Part shown: one piece after another, positions 7,506 through 15,501 of the stretch
Numbering within the stretch: position 1 is the first letter of the stretch
Layout of the letters: each line of letters begins with the position of its first letter
Origin: UBA2040 sp041674745
Lineage (GTDB): Bacteria; Bacteroidota; Bacteroidia; Flavobacteriales_D; Crocinitomicaceae
Length of the DNA: 64,000 nt
Direction of reading: 5' to 3'
Assembly (NCBI GenBank): GCA_041674745.1
Contig: JBAYVD010000002.1
Location: 292,406-356,405, forward strand
Translations under genes and position numbers: made by a program
Notes under the pieces: generated by a model
Databases searched by the model: none
The model's input: the letters and a program-made list of their open reading frames with translations, nothing else
Told to the model about the DNA's origin: nothing

Positions 7506-8603
7506 ATGAAATTTCTTATTTTATTCCCTCTATTTTTCATCAGTACTTACAGTCTATTTGCTCAAGTAGATTCCTCATTGGTGCGTTCAGAAAAAGAATT
7601 GGAATTGATTTTGACTGACTTGAGAAACGCCACCAATAATTCAGAAAAAGAAACCAAGAACGATCTTTTTAAAGACAAGCTTTATGAAACCATCAATCAA
7701 AAAGCAGCCTTTTCCTACCCTTTCTCAAGACTGAAGACGCTTGGCTCCATCAATAGTAGTGACGGTTTGGTAAGGATATTCAACTGGAACGTTGAACAAG
7801 ATGACCATAGTCAAAAATATTATTGTCTCATTCTTCGAATGGATGAGCGGAAAAACGAAATACAAAGAATTGAATTAACAGAAAGTTCTGATATTATGGC
7901 GCTCAAACCGATGGAAATATTGGCGGCAAATGAATGGTATGGAGCCCTCTACTACCAAATCATCCCTTTTGAAAAAGGGAATCGAGACATGTATACTTTG
8001 CTGGGTTGGGATGGTAACAATGCTACTTCCAACATGAAAATAATAGATGTTTTGTATTTCAGCGGCAACCAAGCTAAATTGGGTAGTCCTGTTTTCAAAG
8101 TAGGCTCTCAAACTTTCAAAAGACTATTCTACGAATACTCTAAAAAAAGCACGATGTCGCTTCGTTACGACGAGAAATATGAGCGGATTCTGATGGACCA
8201 TCTTTCACCAGAAAGTCCTGGATTAGCAGGTTTTTACGCCTACTATGTACCTGACATGTCGTATGATGCTTTTGAATTAAAATCGGGAAAATGGATTTTA
8301 AAAGAAGATGTCGTGGCCATCAATGGGAAACAAGCTGACAAGAGAACCATTCGCACACCAGATGCGAACGGAGAAATGAGGGAGGTAAAAATGAAAAACA
8401 AATGGATCGACCCTTCAGATGCAGGAAGTCCAACAGGTGGCAACAACCACACAGCCGATTTACCGGAAGGTGAAAAAGACAAAAAGTCAAACGCCAAGAA
8501 AACGAAACCAACGAAAGTCAAAAAAACAAAAGACAAACGAGATCCGAGTAACCAATATCCTTACAGTGACTTAGGCAAGAAAAGCAGAAAACGCAAAAAG
8601 TAA
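7506..8603 (+). CDS. Secreted protein of unknown function, basic C-terminus
   Basis: 365 residues with a clear signal peptide (MKFLILFPLFFISTYSLFAQ). The mature part resembles conserved Bacteroidota secreted proteins without a known role: a beta-rich middle (RIFNWNVEQDD, YYCLILRMD, YTLLGWDGNN) and VLYFSGNQAKLGSPVF. GWDGN-type strands recall a small beta-propeller-like sheet, but this is only a visual impression. The last ~60 residues are extremely basic (KKTKPTKVKKTKDKR ... GKKSRKRKK). There is no T9SS tag. The gene stands alone, 30-95 bases before the universal stress protein. Confidence 0.75.
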   Translation: MKFLILFPLFFISTYSLFAQVDSSLVRSEKELELILTDLRNATNNSEKETKNDLFKDKLYETINQKAAFSYPFSRLKTLGSINSSDGLVRIFNWNVEQDDHSQKYYCLILRMDERKNEIQRIELTESSDIMALKPMEILAANEWYGALYYQIIPFEKGNRDMYTLLGWDGNNATSNMKIIDVLYFSGNQAKLGSPVFKVGSQTFKRLFYEYSKKSTMSLRYDEKYERILMDHLSPESPGLAGFYAYYVPDMSYDAFELKSGKWILKEDVVAINGKQADKRTIRTPDANGEMREVKMKNKWIDPSDAGSPTGGNNHTADLPEGEKDKKSNAKKTKPTKVKKTKDKRDPSNQYPYSDLGKKSRKRKK

Positions 8604-8643
8604 AAACTATACATAGCCAAATGTTAACTTCTTTTTGTGCAAT

Positions 8644-8677
8644 TTTGTAACGTCAAACCTTCATTTTGTTATATTTG
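8644..8677 (+). promoter_or_regulatory. Promoter of the universal stress protein gene
   Basis: A -7 box TATATTTG at 8670-8677 matches TAnnTTTG exactly, with a TTTG at 8644-8647 (22-base spacer, at the long end) as a possible -33 element. The ATG follows 20 bases after the -7 box. This promoter also fixes the start at 8698 rather than at earlier in-frame codons. Confidence 0.5.
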
Positions 8678-8697
8678 GTAAAACAATCCGATTAACT

Positions 8698-9504
8698 ATG
8701 AGTAAGAATTTATATGTAGTGCTTCATGATTTTACTGAAATTGGAGACACTGCTCTAAACTATGCTTTGCAAATCGCAAAATACGTTCATACAGACATCA
8801 AATTATTGCATGTTGTAAACGATCAATCAAAGGAAAATCAAGCATTGGCTAAATTGGCAGAAATTATTGCCGAAAAATCACTTCCTCCGGATGTTACTCT
8901 TACGCCTTTAGTAAAAGTTGGAAATTTCATCGACGATATGGGGAATTTTGTAAAATCTGAACATGCACAACTTATAATCATGGGAACCCATGGTGCTTTG
9001 GGATTACAAAAGATTTTTGGATCCCACGCCATCAAAATGATTCGACATTGCGAAGTTCCTTTTTTAATTGTTCAAAAAGGTGCGCCAATTAAAGAAATCA
9101 AAAACATTATTGTCCCTGTTGATTTAACAAAAGAATCACTTCAAATTGTAAATATTGCCGGTGATATGGCAGCCATATTTGACGGTAGCGTTCATATACT
9201 TTACGAGGAGCAAAACGACGAAAGACTATCGGCTACGATGAAAACACGTATTCACATTGTTAAAAACAATTACGAAGAACGAAAAGTGAAAGCTGAATTT
9301 GTAAGACTCGACGCGAAAGGCGCATATATAAAGAAAATTGAAGCTTACGCACATGAAAAAGACGCGGAGCTTTTGGCTTTTTCATATCACTCAGAAAGCA
9401 TCTTACCTCAATTCGAAACATTTGGACAATCCTTGATTACCAATAGTTTAAACTTACCCTGCATGGTTGTTAATTCAAAATTAGCTTCTGCGCTTTATTT
9501 CTAA
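8698..9504 (+). CDS. Tandem universal stress protein (UspA family)
   Basis: 268 residues made of two Usp domains (about 1-145 and 146-268). The first starts LYVVLHDFTEIGDTALNYALQIA and ends with IIMGTHGALGLQKIFGSHAIKMIRHCEVPFLIVQ, a recognisable G-x2-G-x9-G-(S/T) nucleotide-binding region in variant form. The second starts NIIVPVDLTKESLQIVNIA and ends LLAFSYHSESILPQFETFGQSLITNSLNLPCMVV, less conserved. Such proteins are involved in stress survival; the exact role is unknown. The CvfB-like gene starts 3 bases after the stop, so the two are co-transcribed. Confidence 0.88.
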   Translation: MSKNLYVVLHDFTEIGDTALNYALQIAKYVHTDIKLLHVVNDQSKENQALAKLAEIIAEKSLPPDVTLTPLVKVGNFIDDMGNFVKSEHAQLIIMGTHGALGLQKIFGSHAIKMIRHCEVPFLIVQKGAPIKEIKNIIVPVDLTKESLQIVNIAGDMAAIFDGSVHILYEEQNDERLSATMKTRIHIVKNNYEERKVKAEFVRLDAKGAYIKKIEAYAHEKDAELLAFSYHSESILPQFETFGQSLITNSLNLPCMVVNSKLASALYF

Positions 9505-9507
9505 TTC

Positions 9508-10338
9508 ATGATTCTTGGCGATTACAATGACCTCCCTATTTTAAGATTTACAAGTGTTGGAGTGTACCTCGGTGACGACGATGGCGATGTATTACTTCCT
9601 CAAAAACTAGTAAAACCAGAATGGGAAGAAGGTACAATCGTACATGTTTTTCTTTACAGAGATTCTGAAGATCGACTGATCGCAACCACATTGCGTCCGA
9701 ATGTTACGGTCGATAAATTTGGTTATCTAAAAGTCAATCAAGTAAATTCTTTTGGTGCATTTTTGGACTGGGGAATTGAAAAAGACTTAATGGTTCCGTA
9801 TCGTGAACAGCGTTATAAATTGGTAGAAGGTGAAGAAGTTTTAGTGTATCTTTATTTGGATGAATTTACCGATCGATTGGTAGCCACCACGAAGTACAAA
9901 AAATTCTTGAGTGCCGAAGTGGAAGGCGTACTATTGAACACACCTGTTGACATCATTGTTGACGACGAAACCGATTTGGGCGTAAAAGTCATCGTTGAAA
10001 ATCGTTTTGCCGGTTTGATTTATCACCAAGACTTCAATAAAAGACTGTTAAAAGGTGAAATTACCACAGGTTACATTTACAATATCCGTGAAGATGGAAA
10101 ATTAGATGTTCGCTTAGAACCCGAAGGATATGGTAAAATTGAACCTTTGTCCGAAGAATTATTCGCGATGTTGGAAAAGCGTGGCGGTGTAATTCACTTG
10201 CATGACAAAAGTTCGCCCGACGAAATCAAACGACAAGTGGGCATGAGTAAGAAAAATTTCAAAAAAGCGGTGGGCAATTTGTACAAAATGAAATACATCA
10301 GCCTAGATGATAACTGCATTCGTTCGATCAAATCCTAA
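9508..10338 (+). CDS. CvfB-like S1-domain RNA-binding protein
   Basis: 276 residues matching the CvfB/YitL family: consecutive S1-like OB folds (FTSVGVYLGDDDGDVLLPQK, then YLKVNQVNSFGAFLDWGIEKDLMVPY, then a third near VKVIVENRFAGLIYHQDF) and a C-terminal winged helix (KSSPDEIKRQVGMSKKNFKKAVGNLYKMKYI). The family binds RNA; in Staphylococcus CvfB affects virulence gene expression. In Bacteroidota it is a conserved gene without a worked-out role. It starts 3 bases after the universal stress protein gene. Confidence 0.92.
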   Translation: MILGDYNDLPILRFTSVGVYLGDDDGDVLLPQKLVKPEWEEGTIVHVFLYRDSEDRLIATTLRPNVTVDKFGYLKVNQVNSFGAFLDWGIEKDLMVPYREQRYKLVEGEEVLVYLYLDEFTDRLVATTKYKKFLSAEVEGVLLNTPVDIIVDDETDLGVKVIVENRFAGLIYHQDFNKRLLKGEITTGYIYNIREDGKLDVRLEPEGYGKIEPLSEELFAMLEKRGGVIHLHDKSSPDEIKRQVGMSKKNFKKAVGNLYKMKYISLDDNCIRSIKS

Positions 10339-10391
10339 AGATCTTTAAATTGGGTACGATTCTTGAATGGTTTATTTTCAAAAATAAAATT

Positions 10392-11321
10392 TTGCTTAAA
10401 AAGACCCATTTCAAATTCTCGACTTTATTTATCGCCTTGTTTTTCAACCAATTGATGATGAGCTCACAAATCAATTCGAACGTGAATTTCGGAGTGAAGT
10501 TGGGTATTGTTGCGCAATTTGGAACACCGATAAATCAAATTGGTGTTCGGCTGGATGGTTATGCCGCTTATCAATGCGCTCAATTGAATTTAGGGAATGT
10601 ACTTACTTTTTCATTCGCCAATTTGGCCAATCGAAAACAACTGTTCGAGAACCGATTGTCTTTGGGGGCAATTCTTCTAGGTGGAACAAGATCACTAAAG
10701 CCAGACTTTATCTGGGATGGTTTGCGACATCAAACCAATTATCAAAATGCGATTGGTTACAACTACATTTGGTACCGAGACAACCAAAATTCGAGTCAAA
10801 ATTCGGGAGGATGGACGCTGCAATTCTCCAATTTTCAATTGTTTTTTGAAAACGATATTTTTGCCGGGACAGGTCGAGATAAATTTCGCACGGGACATCT
10901 AATGCTGGGATATCGCTATGGTTTGTACAATTTCCAAATTGGCACTAAATTATGGACGGGAGAAACACGCGGTTCAAAATGGCAAAAAACACCTTTGGAC
11001 AAATGTCCGAGTGGTTATCGAATCTTGGAAGATTTATCGTACGGAAAATCAAGCCACGGTATTTTTTACGGCGGACTCACCTACTCGCTTCCGTATGGAA
11101 ATTACTTCTCTGGTCAAATTGGTTTTGATGCCGAGCAAGTGCGTCACCTATTCCAAAATCGTTTGTCGCATGATATGATACTTTTTCCAGAAAAAATCGA
11201 AAGAAAAACTCCACATTATCCGCGGTTGGATGAAAATGGTCACCCTGTTTTTGAAAAAAGTAAGGTTCGAAAAACAAAACCGTATGCCGAATTTGGGGTG
11301 AATCCAATTTGGTCGTACTAA
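10392..11321 (+). CDS. Secreted protein resembling the 'polymorphic toxin type 23' family
   Basis: About 309 residues from the TTG at 10392, which gives a good signal peptide (LKKTHFKFSTLFIALFFNQLMMSSQ). Another TTG at 10350 adds 14 residues; no suitable ATG exists. The mature region has alternating beta-strands and conserved-looking blocks: GYNYIWYRDN, FFENDIFAGTGRDKFRTGHLMLGYRYG, IGTKLWTGETRGSKW, KCPSGYRI, YGKSSHGIFYGG, QNRLSHDMI and TPHYPRLDENGHPVF. From memory this is the pattern annotated in Flavobacteria as polymorphic toxin type 23. No delivery domain or neighbouring immunity gene is visible, so a toxin role is doubtful; an outer-membrane or periplasmic role is just as possible. Confidence 0.6.
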   Translation: MLKKTHFKFSTLFIALFFNQLMMSSQINSNVNFGVKLGIVAQFGTPINQIGVRLDGYAAYQCAQLNLGNVLTFSFANLANRKQLFENRLSLGAILLGGTRSLKPDFIWDGLRHQTNYQNAIGYNYIWYRDNQNSSQNSGGWTLQFSNFQLFFENDIFAGTGRDKFRTGHLMLGYRYGLYNFQIGTKLWTGETRGSKWQKTPLDKCPSGYRILEDLSYGKSSHGIFYGGLTYSLPYGNYFSGQIGFDAEQVRHLFQNRLSHDMILFPEKIERKTPHYPRLDENGHPVFEKSKVRKTKPYAEFGVNPIWSY

Positions 11322-11368
11322 TTTGTTAAATAACCGAAAGGAATCGACGAATAATCCAAGCAAAATTG

Positions 11369-11376
11369 TAATTTTG
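11369..11376 (+). promoter_or_regulatory. -7 box upstream of pyrG
   Basis: TAATTTTG (then CGCC) matches TAnnTTTG and lies 30 bases before the pyrG ATG. No clear -33 element was seen. Confidence 0.45.
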
Positions 11377-11405
11377 CGCCCCGTAGTTACAATTTTAAAA
11401 TCGGC

Positions 11406-13025
11406 ATGTCAAATTCCACAAAATACATCTTTGTAACAGGGGGTGTTACATCATCTTTAGGCAAGGGAATTATTTCCGCATCGCTAGCAACATTATTGCA
11501 AGCACGTGGATATTCCGTAACCATTCAAAAATTAGATCCGTATATCAACATTGATCCAGGAACGTTAAATCCATACGAACATGGAGAATGTTTTGTAACG
11601 GACGATGGAGCGGAGACCGATTTGGACTTAGGTCATTACGAACGATTTTTGAATGTTCCTACTTCCCAGGCCAACAACGTTACCACAGGAAGAATTTATC
11701 AATCCGTCATTGAAAAAGAGCGTAGAGGTGAATTCTTAGGGAAAACGGTACAAGTAATTCCTCACATCACAGATGAAATCAAAGAACGAATTCAAATGTT
11801 GGGTAAAAACGGACATTACGATATCGTTATTACTGAAATTGGAGGAACCGTTGGTGATATTGAGTCACTTCCTTATGTGGAGAGTGTTCGACAAATGATG
11901 TGGGAATTTGAATCCGATTGTATCGTCATTCACCTTACCTTGATTCCTTATTTATCTGCTGCTGGAGAATTGAAAACAAAACCTACGCAGCATTCCGTTA
12001 AACAATTGTTGGAATTAGGCGTTCAGCCGGATATTCTTTGCTGTAGAACGGAACATCCTTTGAATTTAGAGTTGCGTAAGAAAATTGCAAAATTCTGTAA
12101 TGTAAGCATGAATGCTGTTATCGAATCTTTGGATGCGAAAACAATCTATGAAGTTCCTTTCTTGATGCAAGAAGAACAATTGGACAAAGTTGTTTTAGAA
12201 AAATTAGGTTTACCAACGAAGTCGGTTCCAAACATGGGAAAATGGACTAAATTCTTAGACCGTGTCAACAATCCAAAAACAACTGTCAATATTGGTTTGG
12301 TTGGTAAATATGTGGAATTGAAAGATTCCTACAAATCGATTTCTGAATCCATCATTCATGCAGGTGCTGAAAATGAATGCAAAGTAAACGTTGTTTGGTT
12401 GCATTCCGAAAAATTAAACAGTACCAATTTAGAAAAGAAACTTTCTGGATTGGATGGAATTTTGGTTGCACCTGGATTTGGTTCTAGAGGAATTGCTGGT
12501 AAAATTGAAGCGGTTCGTTATGCCAGAGAAAACAATATACCATTCTTCGGAATTTGCCTCGGTATGCAATGTGCCGTAATTGAATTTGCGCGACACGTCT
12601 TGGGGCATGAAGAGGCACACACAACTGAAATTTCAGAAGATTGCCCGCATCCCGTTATCAGCATGATGGAAGAACAGAAATCGATTTCCAACATGGGAGG
12701 AACGATGCGTTTGGGTGCTTATAACTGTCAATTGAAACCGGGTTCAAAAGCGGCGAAAGCTTACAACACGGACAAAATATCTGAACGTCACCGTCACCGT
12801 TACGAGTTCAATAACTCTTATTTGCAAGAATTTGAAAAAGCAGGTATGATCGCAACGGGTAAAAACCCTGAATCTGGATTGGTTGAAATGGTTGAAATCC
12901 CTGAGCACCCTTGGTTTGTCGGTGCACAATTTCACCCTGAATACAAAAGTACGGTAGCCAATCCGCATCCGCTTTTCGTTGCTTTTATTGAAGCAGCAAT
13001 ATCTCACATGAATAACAAAAAATAG
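11406..13025 (+). CDS. pyrG: CTP synthase
   Basis: 539 residues, full length. It makes CTP from UTP, ATP and glutamine, the last step of pyrimidine nucleotide synthesis. The N-terminal amidoligase domain shows KYIFVTGGVTSSLGKGI and DPYINIDPGTLNPYEHGE; the C-terminal glutamine amidotransferase has the nucleophile loop FFGICLGMQCA, the RHRHRYEFNN motif and QFHPEYKS with the catalytic His-Glu. All active residues look intact. The yidC gene follows after 2 bases, so the two form an operon from the TAATTTTG promoter. Confidence 0.99.
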   Translation: MSNSTKYIFVTGGVTSSLGKGIISASLATLLQARGYSVTIQKLDPYINIDPGTLNPYEHGECFVTDDGAETDLDLGHYERFLNVPTSQANNVTTGRIYQSVIEKERRGEFLGKTVQVIPHITDEIKERIQMLGKNGHYDIVITEIGGTVGDIESLPYVESVRQMMWEFESDCIVIHLTLIPYLSAAGELKTKPTQHSVKQLLELGVQPDILCCRTEHPLNLELRKKIAKFCNVSMNAVIESLDAKTIYEVPFLMQEEQLDKVVLEKLGLPTKSVPNMGKWTKFLDRVNNPKTTVNIGLVGKYVELKDSYKSISESIIHAGAENECKVNVVWLHSEKLNSTNLEKKLSGLDGILVAPGFGSRGIAGKIEAVRYARENNIPFFGICLGMQCAVIEFARHVLGHEEAHTTEISEDCPHPVISMMEEQKSISNMGGTMRLGAYNCQLKPGSKAAKAYNTDKISERHRHRYEFNNSYLQEFEKAGMIATGKNPESGLVEMVEIPEHPWFVGAQFHPEYKSTVANPHPLFVAFIEAAISHMNNKK

Positions 13026-13027
13026 AA

Positions 13028-14908
13028 ATGGATAGAAATACCGTCATTGGATTGGTTTTAATAGGATTGATTTTAAGTGTTTTCACAATTTTCAATCAAC
13101 CAACAGCTGATGAGTTGAAGGAAAAACAACGCCTTGAACAAGAAAAAGCTAAAGCCGAGAGTAAATTGGATGTCAACGAAGTAAAAAAAGTTGATAAAAC
13201 AGAAGTGGCTCAAAATCCGACCAAAGATTCCGATACTGCTTCAACAGCAGTTGCTTCAGAGAAGCAAGTGGCAGTAGCAAAAAGTGAAATCGTTCGATTG
13301 GAAAGCGACAAATTGATTATCGACTTTGACACCCAAGGAGGTAAAATCGCATCTGTACGTTTGAAAGAATTTCAATCGTATTTCAATTTTGCAAAAAACA
13401 ATGGCAAAACAGTTCCTTTGCAATTGTTTGCTCCCGGAGACGCTTCCAACGCATTGGTTTTCAAGTCCGGTGGAAAAATGATCAACACGGATGAATTGGT
13501 TTTTGACATTGTGAAAAAAACGAAGAATAGCATCCATTTTAGTTATTCTCCTGCGAACGGAAAATCGATTGACTTCACTTACACCCTTCCAAAAGACAAT
13601 TTCAACATTTCTTACGATGTGAATTTGAAAGGAATGAAAAGTGACATTCAAAACAAGAATATCCAGTTAGAATGGAAAACTGCTTTCAAAAAAACAGAAC
13701 GTTTGTTCTCAGAGCAAAGACGGATTTCAACCATTTGCTTCCAAAACGAAAAAGATGGTTTTGATTATCTAAGCGAAATGAGCGATGATGAAGAAAAAGC
13801 AGAAGACAACATTTCTTGGGTTGCTTACAAACAAAGCTACTTCTCCTCAATCCTAAAACCGAAAACAGCTTTTCGTTCAGGAGATAGCAAAATGGAAGTC
13901 ATCAACTACAAAGAAGGTGAAAAGAAAAACAATACACATTTAAAAGACTTCTCTTCAACACTCGCGTTGGATATGCAAGCAAGTGATGATGCAACCATGA
14001 GTTTCAATTGGTTTTTTGGACCAAATGATTTCGAAGTGTTAAAATCATATGGCGAAGGATACGACGATATCTTAAATTACGGTTGGGGATTGTTCCGTTG
14101 GATTAACATCTATGCAGTTCAACCCTTGTTCAACTTTCTTTTAGAAATGGGTTTTGCCGTTGGTATTGCGATCCTATTGTTGACGATGATTTTGAAATTG
14201 GTTTTAATGCCGATCCAATGGAAAATGTATGTTTCTTCTGCGAAGATGAAGATTTTAAAGCCTGAAATTGACGAATTGAATGCAAAATTCCCGGACAAGG
14301 CAGATGCCATGAAAAAACAAACGGAAATGATGGCATTGTACCGCGAATCTGGCGCAAGTCCTTTGGCAGGTTGTGTTCCGATGTTGATTCAAATGCCGAT
14401 TCTATTAGCTGTTTTCCGATTCTTCCCAACTTCCTTTGAGTTGAGACAGAAAGGATTCCTTTGGGCGACGGATTTGTCATCTTATGATTCCATCGCAGAA
14501 CTAGGAACGTATATTTGGCCTTATGGTGATCACGTTTCCTTGTTTACTTTGTTGATGGCTGGGACGACTTTGATTTACACCTATGTGAACAGTGGTCAAA
14601 TGCAAACACCACAACAACCCGGAATGCCAAACATGAAAGTGATCATGTACATTTTCCCAATCATGATGATCTTTTTCTTCAATAATTACTCTGCAGGTTT
14701 GAGTTACTATTACTTTATCTCAACCTTGTTTTCCATCTTGATTATGGTGGCAATCAAACAATTCTTTGTGGATGAAGAAAAACTGAAAGCCAAAATGAGC
14801 GCGAAAAAGGCTACAGTAACTACCAAAGGACCGAAAGCCAAATCCAAGTTCCAAGAAAGACTAGAAGCGATGCAGAAAGCACAGCAAGATAAAATGAAAA
14901 ACAAATAA
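13028..14908 (+). CDS. yidC: Membrane protein insertase YidC
   Basis: 626 residues, the long Gram-negative form. It inserts and folds inner-membrane proteins, alone or with SecYEG. The N-terminal anchor (TVIGLVLIGLILSVFTIF) is followed by an Ala/Lys/Glu linker, a large periplasmic beta domain (about 85-350), and the conserved core with five membrane helices: GWGLFRWINIYAVQPLFNFL, the hydrophilic-groove helix region, the coiled-coil cytoplasmic hairpin (KMKILKPEIDELNAKFPDKADAMKKQ) and GCVPMLIQMPILLAVFRFF. The tail is Lys-rich and likely binds ribosomes. It is the last gene of the pyrG operon; a strong terminator follows. Confidence 0.98.
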   Translation: MDRNTVIGLVLIGLILSVFTIFNQPTADELKEKQRLEQEKAKAESKLDVNEVKKVDKTEVAQNPTKDSDTASTAVASEKQVAVAKSEIVRLESDKLIIDFDTQGGKIASVRLKEFQSYFNFAKNNGKTVPLQLFAPGDASNALVFKSGGKMINTDELVFDIVKKTKNSIHFSYSPANGKSIDFTYTLPKDNFNISYDVNLKGMKSDIQNKNIQLEWKTAFKKTERLFSEQRRISTICFQNEKDGFDYLSEMSDDEEKAEDNISWVAYKQSYFSSILKPKTAFRSGDSKMEVINYKEGEKKNNTHLKDFSSTLALDMQASDDATMSFNWFFGPNDFEVLKSYGEGYDDILNYGWGLFRWINIYAVQPLFNFLLEMGFAVGIAILLLTMILKLVLMPIQWKMYVSSAKMKILKPEIDELNAKFPDKADAMKKQTEMMALYRESGASPLAGCVPMLIQMPILLAVFRFFPTSFELRQKGFLWATDLSSYDSIAELGTYIWPYGDHVSLFTLLMAGTTLIYTYVNSGQMQTPQQPGMPNMKVIMYIFPIMMIFFFNNYSAGLSYYYFISTLFSILIMVAIKQFFVDEEKLKAKMSAKKATVTTKGPKAKSKFQERLEAMQKAQQDKMKNK

Positions 14909-14910
14909 GC

Positions 14911-14940
14911 AAAAAGGTGTCTGAAAAGACACCTTTTTTT
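14911..14940 (+). terminator. Rho-independent terminator after yidC
   Basis: AAAGGTGTCT pairs with AGACACCTTT across a GAAA tetraloop, followed by a run of T. It starts 2 bases after the yidC stop. Confidence 0.9.
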
Positions 14941-14997
14941 ATGCCCTGTGTTTTTAGATTCTTGTAGGATTGTGTATTTTAGCCTAAAATTAAAACT

Positions 14998-15501
14998 ATG
15001 AAGTTGTTTTGGCTTTTCGCCTTACTTTCAATCAGCTCTTTTTCGGCCAATGCACATGAGTATTTCTTCGGATTTGCAGAAATGTCATACAATTCAGCAG
15101 ATCAAGTTCTTGAAGGAACATTGATGCTATCCACGCACGATGTGGAGGAATGGTTTCAGGAAAAAAAACTACCTGTAAAAGAAATGGAAGACCATGTTGC
15201 GGATGCTGCTTTGATTCAGCAAATGGCCAAAGCATTGTTCAATGAGTTCAAAGTAAAATCGGGTGGCAAAGAGGTGCTTTTTCAAATGATTGGATACGAA
15301 GTCTTGCCCAATGGCATGACCAACTTTTATTTTCATTCCAATAAAATTGCAAAACCGAATAAATTCATAGATATCACTTTTGATTTGATGATGAATGAAC
15401 TTCCTGCTCAACAAAATAAAGTGACTTATCTCGATAATGAAAAAAGCTATACAGCCGTTTTCACACAAGCAAAATCTCAATCTTCGATAATTTTAGAATG
15501 A
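14998..15501 (+). CDS. DUF6702 family secreted protein
   Basis: 167 residues with a signal peptide (MKLFWLFALLSISSFSANA, mature start at HEYFFG). The pattern His-x-x-x-F/Y...EMSYN...LEGTLMLSTHDVEEWFQ... followed by a central strand and YFHSNKI matches what I know as DUF6702, a small secreted Bacteroidota family usually found directly before an M1 peptidase gene. Here too the next gene overlaps by 4 bases (ATGA). The function is unknown; the fixed pairing suggests a partner or chaperone of the peptidase. Confidence 0.8.
   Translation: MKLFWLFALLSISSFSANAHEYFFGFAEMSYNSADQVLEGTLMLSTHDVEEWFQEKKLPVKEMEDHVADAALIQQMAKALFNEFKVKSGGKEVLFQMIGYEVLPNGMTNFYFHSNKIAKPNKFIDITFDLMMNELPAQQNKVTYLDNEKSYTAVFTQAKSQSSIILE

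Noticed and set aside
10574..11178. Several open frames inside the 10392-11321 gene on both strands
   Set aside because: Shadows of a beta-rich, low-stop-codon gene; no signal peptide, family or promoter of their own.
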